Of a stretch of DNA of 10,061 nt, positions 1 through 6,365 are shown one piece after another. Origin of the DNA: an uncultured Collinsella sp. (GTDB taxonomy: Bacteria > Actinomycetota > Coriobacteriia > Coriobacteriales > Coriobacteriaceae); contig CAAFEX010000095.1 of assembly GCA_900762015.1 (NCBI GenBank), forward strand, positions 1-10,061, written 5' to 3'. Position numbers and translations under genes: made by a program. Numbering within the stretch: position 1 is the stretch's first letter; every line of letters begins with the position of its first letter. Under the pieces are notes generated by a model. That model saw only the letters and a program-made list of their open reading frames with translations. It made no database searches and had not been told where the DNA came from.

Positions 1-456
1 GTGGTTAAACGTTTTGAAGATGAGCTGCTCCAGAATATGCAGGACATCAATGATGTTGCGCTGGAGGCTCGTTTTGGCGATGCGCAGCTGGACCCTACGC
101 CCACGATGATCAAGCGCATGGAGATCCTCAAGGCTAATCGCTCGAAAGTTTTGGCACTTAACAGCGATAACGGCGATCCGGTGTTTGCTCACAAGGCAAC
201 GATCTTTATGCATGACTATTTTCGCAATCGGCTTCGCTCGACATTTTCCGATGAAACGGACCTTGACCTGTATCTAGCCTTTGCGCTTGCGGGTCACCAT
301 AACCTCATTCAGTATTGGCTCGAGGCCCGGCCCGACCTTGAGGCGCGCACCGTTGCTGCCGCCCTCAATCGCATGTTCTACGCACCACTCTTTGTCGACG
401 ATGCATCGCGTCATTGGCACCCACGTATTCCCGATTTTGAAAGGCCGGTCGCGTGA
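1..456 (+). CDS. Probable TetR/AcrR-family transcriptional regulator, C-terminal part (5' end outside window)
   Basis: An open frame runs from the first base to a TGA at 454-456 (151 residues visible). The GTG at position 1 may simply be an internal valine codon, because no upstream sequence is available to judge a ribosome site. The visible part begins with an acidic helix (RFEDELLQNMQDI) like the helix that follows the helix-turn-helix of TetR proteins. It continues as an all-helical domain with an aromatic segment around residues 97-110 (AGHHNLIQYWLEARP), reminiscent of the ligand-binding, dimer-forming C-terminal domain of that family. About 50 N-terminal residues with the DNA-binding domain would then lie to the left. 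It points towards the thiolase gene set and could be its local regulator, which is inference. The family assignment rests on overall pattern, not on a unique motif; another helical regulator is possible. Confidence 0.55.
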   Translation: MVKRFEDELLQNMQDINDVALEARFGDAQLDPTPTMIKRMEILKANRSKVLALNSDNGDPVFAHKATIFMHDYFRNRLRSTFSDETDLDLYLAFALAGHHNLIQYWLEARPDLEARTVAAALNRMFYAPLFVDDASRHWHPRIPDFERPVA

Positions 457-561
457 GCGGTCGATATTTGGGGATAAACGGTTGTATTCAGGGCGAGTTT
501 TAGATATCTCTGATCATTAGCTCAAATAATACGATTCCGTTTATCTGCTATTTGGAACGCC

Positions 562-602
562 TAGCCCCGATGTGTCCCATATGATGGGACACATCGGGGC
601 TA
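562..602 (+). terminator. Perfect 19-bp hairpin, likely terminator of the regulator gene (or operator)
   Basis: Positions 562-580 and 584-602 are exact reverse complements separated by only 3 bases (ATG). The arm reads TAGCCCCGATGTGTCCCAT. It lies 105 bases after the regulator stop codon and is followed by TTTGTCTC, a short and imperfect T-rich stretch. The GC-rich base of the stem fits an intrinsic terminator. The weak T-tract and perfect symmetry leave an operator or dyad protein site as the alternative. Confidence 0.6.
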
Positions 603-610
603 TTTGTCTC

Positions 611-621
611 ACGTGTCACGT
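611..621. promoter_or_regulatory. Small palindrome, possible operator
   Basis: ACGTGTCACGT is an 11-base palindrome with a single central base. A related string, ACGTGTGACGG, occurs at 674-684. Palindromes of this kind in front of a gene set with a nearby TetR-like regulator could be its binding sites. This is weak, since the two copies are not identical and no promoter is clearly placed. Confidence 0.2.
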
Positions 622-677
622 TTAACCCCTCATAAACTAAAGCTACGTTCAAAAGAACCACTGCAGTAGTTCAACGT

Positions 678-741
678 GTGACGGCACAGAAAAGCCGCGA
701 GCGCTCTCTCACCTTCGCTCGCGGCCGGACTGCGCCATCAC
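678..741 (+). promoter_or_regulatory. Nested leader hairpin upstream of thiolase
   Basis: Two helices share one symmetry centre. The inner one is a perfect 10-bp stem, 694-703 (GCCGCGAGCG) with 716-725, closing a 12-base loop. The outer one pairs 678-689 with 730-741 at 10 of 12 positions, separated from the inner stem by a 4x4 internal loop. It ends 57 bases before the preferred start codon. No T-run follows, so it does not look like a terminator. A structured 5' leader that affects stability or expression of the gene set is more likely. It does not match a riboswitch class I can recognise. Confidence 0.4.
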
Positions 742-798
742 TCCGTACACCTTCACATGATTAGGATGTGATATTCAGTGGTTACGCTCGGAAAGAAC

Positions 799-2064
799 AT
801 GCGCAGCGTCTCGATTGTAGGCGTGGGCTGCACCCCGTTCAAGGATTTTGAGGAGCATCCCGAGACCCAGGGTATTGGCGAGGGCGAGGCGTTTGGCTAT
901 GCGGCCCTCGAGGCAATTGCCGATGCCGGTCTTGAGCCCCGCGATATCGACTTTTTCTATCACGGCAGCGCCAATCCGTATCTCGTTGGCGATTGCATTA
1001 CCCCCAACATGCAGGTTGCCGATTGGTTTGGCGTTCGTGCCAAGGGCTCCGTCCATCATTCCGAGGCTTGCTGCACGGGTTATGTCGCCCTTGAGCAGGC
1101 CGTGATGGCGGTTGCTTCCGGTGCTTACGACGTTGTCCTTACGGGTGCCTGCGATTTGGCTTCGACTCTTCCCGTCGAGCATATGCCCTCCCATATTCGT
1201 CAGGACTTTACGCTCGACGTCATGATTCCCTCGCTCGATAAGATCTATGACCGCGCGTATGGTCGCCCGCTCGATGGTGCCTTTGGCGTGTCGTTCGATA
1301 ACTGGATCAACGAGTATTCGATGCAGTACGACCTTGCCGCCGATCAGATTGATGACGCCCTGAACGGCCTTACCAAGAGCCTTCGCCGCGGTGCCGTCCT
1401 GAATCCCCTTGCCTGGTACGAGACTACGGTCGAGGAGGACGCGAAGGCAGCCGGGTTCGATACCGCCGACGAGTATCTCAAGAGCATGTATAACCCGCGC
1501 GTTACGCAGTACCTGCGTGTTACCGGCTTTGAGAAGAAATGCGACGGTGCCGCAGCTGTTGTCGTGATGCCCACGGAGAAGGCCAAGGCCATGGGCGTGC
1601 CGTATGCGCCTATTGAGGTTCTGGGTACGGGCGCTTCTGCGGTCGAGGCCGGCCTGCTTCACAACGAGCACTGGGCTACCGAGCTTGCCGCCAAGCAGGT
1701 CTACGACCTTACCGGCGTGAGCCCCGACGAGATCGACCTGTTTATGTGCAATGACTTCTTCCTTGCTTCAGAGATCGTCTCGGCTGAGGAGTGCGGCTAT
1801 ATTCCGCGCGGCGAGGCTTGGAAGTACGCGATCGATGGTCGCACCGCTTTTGACGGCGATAAGCCCATCAACCCGCACGGTGGTCGTTGCAACTTCGGTC
1901 ACGCCCATGGCGCATCCGGCATCGCCGATATCGTTGAGGCCGTCAAGCAGATGCGTGGCGTCGCCGGTGCTACCCAGATGAAGAAGGTTCCCGAGACGGC
2001 GTTCCTGCGCGGTTTTGGCGGTTCTCAGAACGTGCGCTGCCAGATCCTTCGTACCGTCGCGTAG
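799..2064 (+). CDS. Thiolase-family protein (SCP-x/PhlC-like)
   Basis: This is a 421-residue thiolase-fold enzyme of the SCP-x type, whose relatives cleave or form beta-keto acyl-CoA bonds, often with a DUF35 partner. The nucleophilic cysteine is most likely Cys91 in EACCTG (C-x-x-G pattern). The C-terminal motif NPHGGRCNFGHAHGASG at residues 358-374 supplies the usual asparagine and the catalytic-type His368. The last classical Cys motif of biosynthetic thiolases is replaced by GFGGSQ, as in SCP-x-like enzymes. I chose ATG 799 because the family normally starts directly at the strand ending in VGVG, and GGA at 790-792 is suitably spaced. GTG 778 (7 residues longer, AGGA at 763-766) is the alternative. 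It heads the gene set, 38 bases before the DUF35 gene. Whether it condenses, cleaves or transfers acyl groups to carbon, as PhlC does, cannot be told from sequence. Confidence 0.9.
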   Translation: MRSVSIVGVGCTPFKDFEEHPETQGIGEGEAFGYAALEAIADAGLEPRDIDFFYHGSANPYLVGDCITPNMQVADWFGVRAKGSVHHSEACCTGYVALEQAVMAVASGAYDVVLTGACDLASTLPVEHMPSHIRQDFTLDVMIPSLDKIYDRAYGRPLDGAFGVSFDNWINEYSMQYDLAADQIDDALNGLTKSLRRGAVLNPLAWYETTVEEDAKAAGFDTADEYLKSMYNPRVTQYLRVTGFEKKCDGAAAVVVMPTEKAKAMGVPYAPIEVLGTGASAVEAGLLHNEHWATELAAKQVYDLTGVSPDEIDLFMCNDFFLASEIVSAEECGYIPRGEAWKYAIDGRTAFDGDKPINPHGGRCNFGHAHGASGIADIVEAVKQMRGVAGATQMKKVPETAFLRGFGGSQNVRCQILRTVA

Positions 2065-2102
2065 TCGACCGCGGTTTTCGATTTCCCATAAGGAGTATTC
2101 TC

Positions 2103-2525
2103 ATGCAACTCAAAGATATGGAACCCGTGGTCAAGAAGTTCTACACGGGTCTTGAAGAGGGCATCTATTGGGCGCGTCAGTGCCCCGAGTGCGGAGCCGT
2201 CGAGTTTCCGCCCCACCTTGCCTGCAATGCCTGCGGCTACCACAAGACCGACTGGGTCCAGGTTTCCGGCCACGGCCGCCTGATCGATTTTACCCTGCCC
2301 GGTCCGCAGAACGACAAGCCCTACCTCAAGGAGTTTGGCAAGTACGCCTACGGCGCCGTCGATATCGATGAGGGTTCTCAGTACACCTACGTCATCTACG
2401 GCATTACCAAGAAGAAGGCCCCCGAGATTCGCGCCAAACTCATGGCGGGCGAGACCGTTGGCGTCCATGCCAAGGTCATCGACCGTCCGGGCTACAAAGA
2501 GCTTACGTTCGAGCTTGACGACTAA
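2103..2525 (+). CDS. DUF35 Zn-ribbon / OB-fold protein, thiolase partner
   Basis: This is a 140-residue protein with the typical two-part DUF35 layout. A helical start leads into a rubredoxin-like zinc ribbon with Cys27-x2-Cys30 and Cys41-x2-Cys44, and a beta-rich OB-fold follows from about residue 50 to the end. Known relatives bind beside SCP-x-type thiolases, for example in archaeal acetoacetyl-CoA thiolase/HMG-CoA synthase complexes, in PhlACB and in ChsH2-like proteins. There they help hand CoA esters between active sites. Its position directly after the thiolase gene makes the same pairing very likely. TAAGGAG at 2089-2095 with a 7-base spacer fixes the start. The length is normal for stand-alone members and nothing is missing. 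Confidence 0.9.
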   Translation: MQLKDMEPVVKKFYTGLEEGIYWARQCPECGAVEFPPHLACNACGYHKTDWVQVSGHGRLIDFTLPGPQNDKPYLKEFGKYAYGAVDIDEGSQYTYVIYGITKKKAPEIRAKLMAGETVGVHAKVIDRPGYKELTFELDD

Positions 2526-2560
2526 GTTTTCACCCTTTTAACAATTCGATTCCTCTCTTA

Positions 2561-2598
2561 GGCCACGGCGGGACCCATGTCTCCAGCCCGCCGTGGCC
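2561..2598 (+). terminator. GC-rich hairpin between DUF35 and carrier genes (possible attenuator or processing site)
   Basis: A perfect 12-bp stem pairs 2561-2572 (GGCCACGGCGGG) with 2587-2598 across a 14-base loop. A moderately T-rich stretch (TCTGTTTATCTT) follows at 2604-2615, before the SD of the next gene. It may lower readthrough or protect an RNA end, so that the carrier and kinase genes are made at a different level from the thiolase. A full stop is unlikely, since the next gene has no other visible promoter. Confidence 0.5.
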
Positions 2599-2629
2599 GC
2601 CCCTCTGTTTATCTTAGAAAGGCTTTATC

Positions 2630-2863
2630 ATGAACGAAGAACTCACTCAGCAGATCTGCGATTTTGCCAAGTCCGCTTACAACTATGACGGCGATGTGAC
2701 TCCCGAGACGACGTTTGAGACCCTGGGCAAGGGCTCGATGAAGATGATTGCGCTGACCTCCATGATCGAGAACGAGCTCGATGCCGAGGTTCCCGTTCGC
2801 GAGGTCATGGTCATGAAGACCATCGGCGAGCTTATCGAGCGCACTGCCGAAGAGATGGAGTAA
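2630..2863 (+). CDS. Acyl-carrier-protein-like small protein
   Basis: This is a 77-residue acidic helical protein with the acyl-carrier fold: helix 1 (about 3-16), a loop, then the attachment segment LGKGSMKMIALTSMIENE at 32-49 leading into helix 2, and a final helix with TIGELIERTAEEM. Ser36 is the expected 4'-phosphopantetheine site. The usual Asp-Ser-Leu is Gly-Ser-Met here, so the highly conserved acidic residue before the serine is absent. It may still be modified by a matching transferase, or it may work without the arm. AGAAAGG at 2616-2622 sits 7 bases before the ATG. It is only 5 bases upstream of the phosphate acyltransferase, which suggests that it carries the acyl group that enzyme uses, or docks with the thiolase pair. 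It is unlikely to be the housekeeping fatty-acid ACP. Confidence 0.8.
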   Translation: MNEELTQQICDFAKSAYNYDGDVTPETTFETLGKGSMKMIALTSMIENELDAEVPVREVMVMKTIGELIERTAEEME

Positions 2864-2868
2864 CTGCC

Positions 2869-3876
2869 ATGGACCTGATGCAGACCCTGCGCGAGCAGGC
2901 TGCCGCCAAGCCTATGCGCGTTGCTTTTCCCGAGGGCGAAAACGAGACCATGATGCAGGCGGTCGCAAAGATCGCCGCCGAGCATCTTGCCGAATGTGTG
3001 CTGGTCGGCGACGGCGGTAAGCTCAAGGAGCTTGCCGATGAGCGCGGCATCTCCCTTGACGGCATCGAGATTGTCGATGTGACCGACGAGGAGGCGAACG
3101 CCGCCTGCTGTGAGCGCTACCTTTCGCATCCGGATTGCAAGTTTAAGCCCAAGGGCGCCGCGCGCCGTATGACGCGTCCGCTTGAGCGCGCCCTGATTTT
3201 GCAGGTGCTCGGCGATGTCGACGTTATGTTCGCCGGCATTGATAACGCCACGGGCGATATTATCCTGGCGGGTCAGACCATCGTCGGCCTTGCCGACGGG
3301 GTGGACACCGTGAGCTCGTGCGGTATCGCCGACATCCCCAACTGGAACGGCGGCGAAGGTGGCCTTTTGGCTTTTGGCGATTCCGCCGTTTGCGTTGACC
3401 CCACGAGCGAGGAGCTTGCCTCGATCGCGATTTCGTCGAGCGAGACGGTGCGCTCGCTGACCGGATGGGATATCCGTTGCGCGTTGCTTTCGCATTCGAC
3501 GGACGGCTCGATGGACAATGAGCTCGTCGACAAGGTGCGTCGTGCTCGCGAGATTGCCAACGACCGCCGTCCCGACCTTGCCATCGACGGCGAGTTCCAG
3601 TTTGATTCGGCGATTAACCCCAAGGTTGCGGCCAAGAAGGTGCATCGTGAGTCCGCTGTTGCGGGCCAAGCCAACGTGGTCATCTGGCCCGATATCAACG
3701 TGGGCAATATTGGCGTCAAGATCATCCAGAATCTGACCGGTGCAAATGCCTATGGCCCCATGCTTCAGGGCTTCAAGAAGATCGTGTGCGATTGTTCACG
3801 CTCTGCGCCCGTCGACGAGATCGTCGGCAACGTGGTGATGAGCTGCGTGCGCGCTCAGGCGCTTAAGGAGGCTTAA
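2869..3876 (+). CDS. Phosphate acyltransferase (Pta/Ptb family)
   Basis: This 335-residue enzyme of the phosphate acetyl/butyryl-transferase family exchanges phosphate for the thiol carrier of an acyl group, giving acyl-phosphate. The signature stretches are VAFPEGENE near residue 18, DGEFQFD at 240-246 and PDINVGNIG at 274-282, followed by a GPMLQG segment. In the last third it reads more like acetyl-type Pta than like the shorter classical Ptb. The middle segment around residues 123-150 (FAGIDNATGDIILAGQ) differs from common Pta and could reflect another substrate. GGAG at 2857-2860 ends in the carrier gene and lies 8 bases before this ATG, so the two are tightly coupled. The stop is 3 bases before the kinase start. 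The acyl substrate (acetyl, butyryl, branched or other; CoA- or carrier-bound) is not decided by sequence. Confidence 0.85.
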   Translation: MDLMQTLREQAAAKPMRVAFPEGENETMMQAVAKIAAEHLAECVLVGDGGKLKELADERGISLDGIEIVDVTDEEANAACCERYLSHPDCKFKPKGAARRMTRPLERALILQVLGDVDVMFAGIDNATGDIILAGQTIVGLADGVDTVSSCGIADIPNWNGGEGGLLAFGDSAVCVDPTSEELASIAISSSETVRSLTGWDIRCALLSHSTDGSMDNELVDKVRRAREIANDRRPDLAIDGEFQFDSAINPKVAAKKVHRESAVAGQANVVIWPDINVGNIGVKIIQNLTGANAYGPMLQGFKKIVCDCSRSAPVDEIVGNVVMSCVRAQALKEA

Positions 3877-3879
3877 GGT

Positions 3880-4992
3880 ATGTCCGATAAAAAGACTCCC
3901 TGGCGCGTCCTGGTAATCAACCCAGGTTCCACTTCCACAAAGGTGGGCGTTTTTGAGGGTGATGAGTGCAAGTTCAGCAAGAACGTTGCACACGATGCGA
4001 AGGACCTCGCCCAGTTCGATGGGGTTTCGGCTCAGATGCCGTATCGCTGCGATCTGATCCTTGGGGCACTGGGTGAGGCGGGTCTGAAGCTCGAGGACTT
4101 TGATGCATTTGTCGGTCGCGGCGGCGGCCTGCTTTCGCTGCCCGGCGGCACGTATGCCATCAATGAGGTCATGCTCGAGCATGCCCGCGTCGGTGCGAAC
4201 GGCATTCAGCACCCGGCGCAGCTGGGACCCCAGATTGCCTACGAATTTGCCGTGAAATGTGGCAAGCCCGCCTTTGTGGTGAATCCTCCCGATACTGACG
4301 AGCTGTGCGACCTCGCACGTATGACGGGCATTAAGGGCGTGTATCGAAACGTGCACCTGCACGCCCTTAATCTCAAAGAGACCGCCATCCGCCATGCGGC
4401 AAAGCTCGGCCGCCCCTATGATGAGTGCAACTTCATCGTTTGCCATATCGGCGGCGGCATCTCTATCTCGGCTCATCTTAAGGGCAAGATGGTGGACGGC
4501 AACGACATCGTTGGCGGCGAGGGTCCCATGGCGCCGACGCGCTGCGGATCGGTTCCCGCGATCGAGGTCGCGAAGTATACGGCAGAGCATGGTCTCGACG
4601 TTGCCCGCGCCCACTGCATGAAGACCGGTGGCTTCGTTGACCTTTTGGGTACGTCCGATGCCATCGAGGTGTGCGAACGTGCTGCAGCGGGCGATAAGGC
4701 CGCAGCTCGCGCCTGGGATGCAATGGTTTACCAAATCTGCAAGTGGATTGGCGAGATGGCTTGCGTGCTGAAGGGCGACGTCGACGGCATCTTGCTCGGA
4801 GGCGGCATGGTCCACAGCAAGGAGCTCGTTGCCTCGATTGAGGAGTGCTGCTCTTGGATCGCCCCCGTATCGGCTTATCCCGGCGAGTTTGAACTCGAGG
4901 CAATGGCGTCTGGCGCCTGCCGCGTGCTCGATGGTGCCGAGGAAGCGCTCGTGTACAGCGGAGAGCCCGTGTTCACCGGATTCAACGACTGA
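3880..4992 (+). CDS. buk: Butyrate kinase (acyl kinase, ASKHA fold)
   Basis: This 370-residue acyl kinase transfers phosphate from an acyl-phosphate to ADP, making ATP and a free acid. It matches the butyrate-kinase branch of the acetokinase family. The phosphate-1 loop INPGSTSTK is at residues 13-21, VGRGGG at 78-83 includes the family arginine Arg80, HIGGGIS is at 189-195, and GEGPMAPTR follows. GGGMVHS and a final PGEFELEAMASGA segment come later. Length is normal for Buk (about 355-370). A strong AAGGAGG at 3865-3871 lies inside the end of the previous gene with an 8-base spacer. With the phosphate acyltransferase it forms the classic pair for substrate-level phosphorylation. The true acid may be butyrate or a related short or branched acid. 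Confidence 0.9.
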   Translation: MSDKKTPWRVLVINPGSTSTKVGVFEGDECKFSKNVAHDAKDLAQFDGVSAQMPYRCDLILGALGEAGLKLEDFDAFVGRGGGLLSLPGGTYAINEVMLEHARVGANGIQHPAQLGPQIAYEFAVKCGKPAFVVNPPDTDELCDLARMTGIKGVYRNVHLHALNLKETAIRHAAKLGRPYDECNFIVCHIGGGISISAHLKGKMVDGNDIVGGEGPMAPTRCGSVPAIEVAKYTAEHGLDVARAHCMKTGGFVDLLGTSDAIEVCERAAAGDKAAARAWDAMVYQICKWIGEMACVLKGDVDGILLGGGMVHSKELVASIEECCSWIAPVSAYPGEFELEAMASGACRVLDGAEEALVYSGEPVFTGFND

Positions 4993-5005
4993 TAGTGCTG
5001 TGTTT

Positions 5006-5046
5006 GGGGCGGCCGATGATGACGTCCGGCCGCCCCGACCCTTTTT
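5006..5046 (+). terminator. Intrinsic terminator or attenuator after butyrate kinase
   Basis: A perfect 10-bp stem pairs 5006-5015 (GGGGCGGCCG) with 5027-5036 over an 11-base loop. GACC and then CTTTTTCT follow, with five T at 5042-5046. This is the most terminator-like hairpin in the gene set. It lies 19 bases before the transporter start codon, with the SD AAGGA at 5055-5059, so it probably reduces rather than abolishes transcription into the transporter. Confidence 0.7.
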
Positions 5047-5065
5047 CTAAGTGTAAGGATGGATC

Positions 5066-6265
5066 ATGGATAAAACCAAGATCAAGTACCTGGTGGGCAT
5101 TTATGCTGCCGCCATGTGCATTATGGGCATGTTGGTGCCCGTCCCCATCGTGGCCTCTGTTGCGGCGGCATTTCCCAACGAAAACATCGCTGCCGTCCAG
5201 ATGATCATCGGCATCATCCCGTTGATGATGGCACTGTCCGCCATGCTCGTCTCTTCACAGCTTGCCTCTCGCGTGTCCAAGAAGAAGACGACGCTTGTCG
5301 GTCACGTTATCGTGATGCTGGCAGGCGCCTCGGTGCTGGTGTTCCACGACTCGCTCGGCCAGGTCTTAGCGGCTTCTGCTGTCATGGGCCTTGGTCTCGG
5401 CGCCGTGCAGAATTCAACGGACGCTCTTATCGCGGATTACTTTGGCGGAAAGCAGCGCTCGTTTGTCATGGGCATCTACTCCACTTTTGTTGCACTTGGC
5501 GGCATTATCTGGACGATGGTTTCCGGCATCTTGGGTTCTGCCGAGTGGTTCCACAGCTATGCGGCGTACTTCATCATGATCGTGTTTATTGTCATTGAGG
5601 CTGTTTGCCTTCCCGAGGGTCATCTTGAGCCCAAGCGCAAGGTCAACGTGTTCGCCAATATGCCTAAAGAGGTCGCGATTATCACGCTCATGAGCTTCGT
5701 GTTCGTACTCACGTTCCAGCTCTTCAGCTCTAACGTCTCGCTGCTTGTTGTGGGTCGCGGCTTTGGCGGTACCGTGGAGGCCGGTCTTGCCTCTACTGTT
5801 ATGACCGTTGCTGGTATTGCGGCTGGTCTTTTGGTCGGTCCGCTGTTTGCCAAGTTTAAGAACCTGGCCATGCCGATCGCGTGGGGCGTGACGCTCATTG
5901 GCCTGGGCCTGACGCTGATTGCGCCCGCCTTTATGGTGCTGTGCGTTGCGGGCTTTGTCGTCGCGCTGGGCAAGGAGACCTACGTGCCGCTGGAGGGCAA
6001 TTTTGCCGCCGGCAACTCTGCCCCCGAGGGACGTGCGTTTAACCTCGCCATTGGCATGGCGGGCATCAACTTTGGCATGGCACTGTCTCCCATTGTGTTT
6101 GAGGCCGTAACGTCGCCGTTTGGTGCAACGATTGACCAGAAGTTCATCGCCGGCATGATCGTCTGTGCGGCGTGTGTCGTCTTTGGCGCCATTAAGTATC
6201 GCAAGCTCACCCCGGCCCAGCTTGCCGAGGCCGAGCAGATGGCGGCCGGCGGCGAGGCAGAGTAG
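5066..6265 (+). CDS. MFS transporter, 12 predicted membrane helices
   Basis: This is a 399-residue integral membrane protein of the major facilitator superfamily. Hydrophobic segments fall at roughly 8-30, 44-63, 75-94, 98-118, 132-157, 163-184, then a charged central loop (PEGHLEPKRK, about 185-195), then 203-230, 238-262, 266-285, 288-306, 328-350 and 358-378. The loop between helices 2 and 3 (ASRVSKKKT, about residues 68-76) is basic like MFS motif A. AAGGA at 5055-5059 with a 6-base spacer supports this start. The tail after helix 12 is short and acidic. Placed behind the thiolase/kinase genes, it plausibly imports the pathway substrate or exports the acid product. No specificity motif is recognised, so the direction and cargo are inference. 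Confidence 0.9.
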   Translation: MDKTKIKYLVGIYAAAMCIMGMLVPVPIVASVAAAFPNENIAAVQMIIGIIPLMMALSAMLVSSQLASRVSKKKTTLVGHVIVMLAGASVLVFHDSLGQVLAASAVMGLGLGAVQNSTDALIADYFGGKQRSFVMGIYSTFVALGGIIWTMVSGILGSAEWFHSYAAYFIMIVFIVIEAVCLPEGHLEPKRKVNVFANMPKEVAIITLMSFVFVLTFQLFSSNVSLLVVGRGFGGTVEAGLASTVMTVAGIAAGLLVGPLFAKFKNLAMPIAWGVTLIGLGLTLIAPAFMVLCVAGFVVALGKETYVPLEGNFAAGNSAPEGRAFNLAIGMAGINFGMALSPIVFEAVTSPFGATIDQKFIAGMIVCAACVVFGAIKYRKLTPAQLAEAEQMAAGGEAE

Positions 6266-6305
6266 CCGTTCTAGTAGTTGCTTTGCCGTACATCATGTTT
6301 TATCG

Positions 6306-6340
6306 GGGCCGCCGACATATGCCGGCGGCCCTCTTTCTAT
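6306..6340 (+). terminator. Hairpin between transporter and last membrane gene
   Basis: A 9-bp perfect stem pairs 6306-6314 (GGGCCGCCG) with 6323-6331 over an 8-base loop. The T-rich run TCTTTCTAT follows. It lies 25 bases before the next start codon, repeating the layout seen at 5006-5046 and 2561-2598: hairpin, T-rich tail, SD, ATG. Confidence 0.6.
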
Positions 6341-6365
6341 CAATGACTTTGAAAGGCTTACGGCT

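Larger units (their letters stand above)
457..798. other. Regulatory spacer between regulator gene and thiolase gene set
   Basis: No convincing gene lies in these 342 bases. The first 100 bases are AT-richer (for example 501-545) and could hold a promoter, but no -35/-10 pair with normal spacing stands out. The rest holds three inverted repeats listed separately (562-602, 611-621, 678-741). A weak -10-like TAAACT lies at 633-638 without a good -35. If transcription of the gene set starts upstream of 562, the 562-602 hairpin would act as an attenuator. If it starts after 602, that hairpin only terminates the regulator gene. Confidence 0.5.

Noticed and set aside
775..1671. Minus-strand frame of 298 codons opposite the thiolase
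   Set aside because: It is a shadow of the thiolase frame. Its sequence is low-information and matches no family.
2683..4815. Long minus-strand frames (2683-3669 and 3796-4815) opposite the carrier, acyltransferase and kinase genes
   Set aside because: They have the same codon-bias effect: no domains, no SD, and the sense strand encodes recognised enzymes.
6165..6365. N-terminal extension of the small membrane protein to 6165
   Set aside because: The extension overlaps the transporter's C-terminal codons in another frame and is Ser/Arg/Pro-rich. A proper SD precedes ATG 6366 instead.
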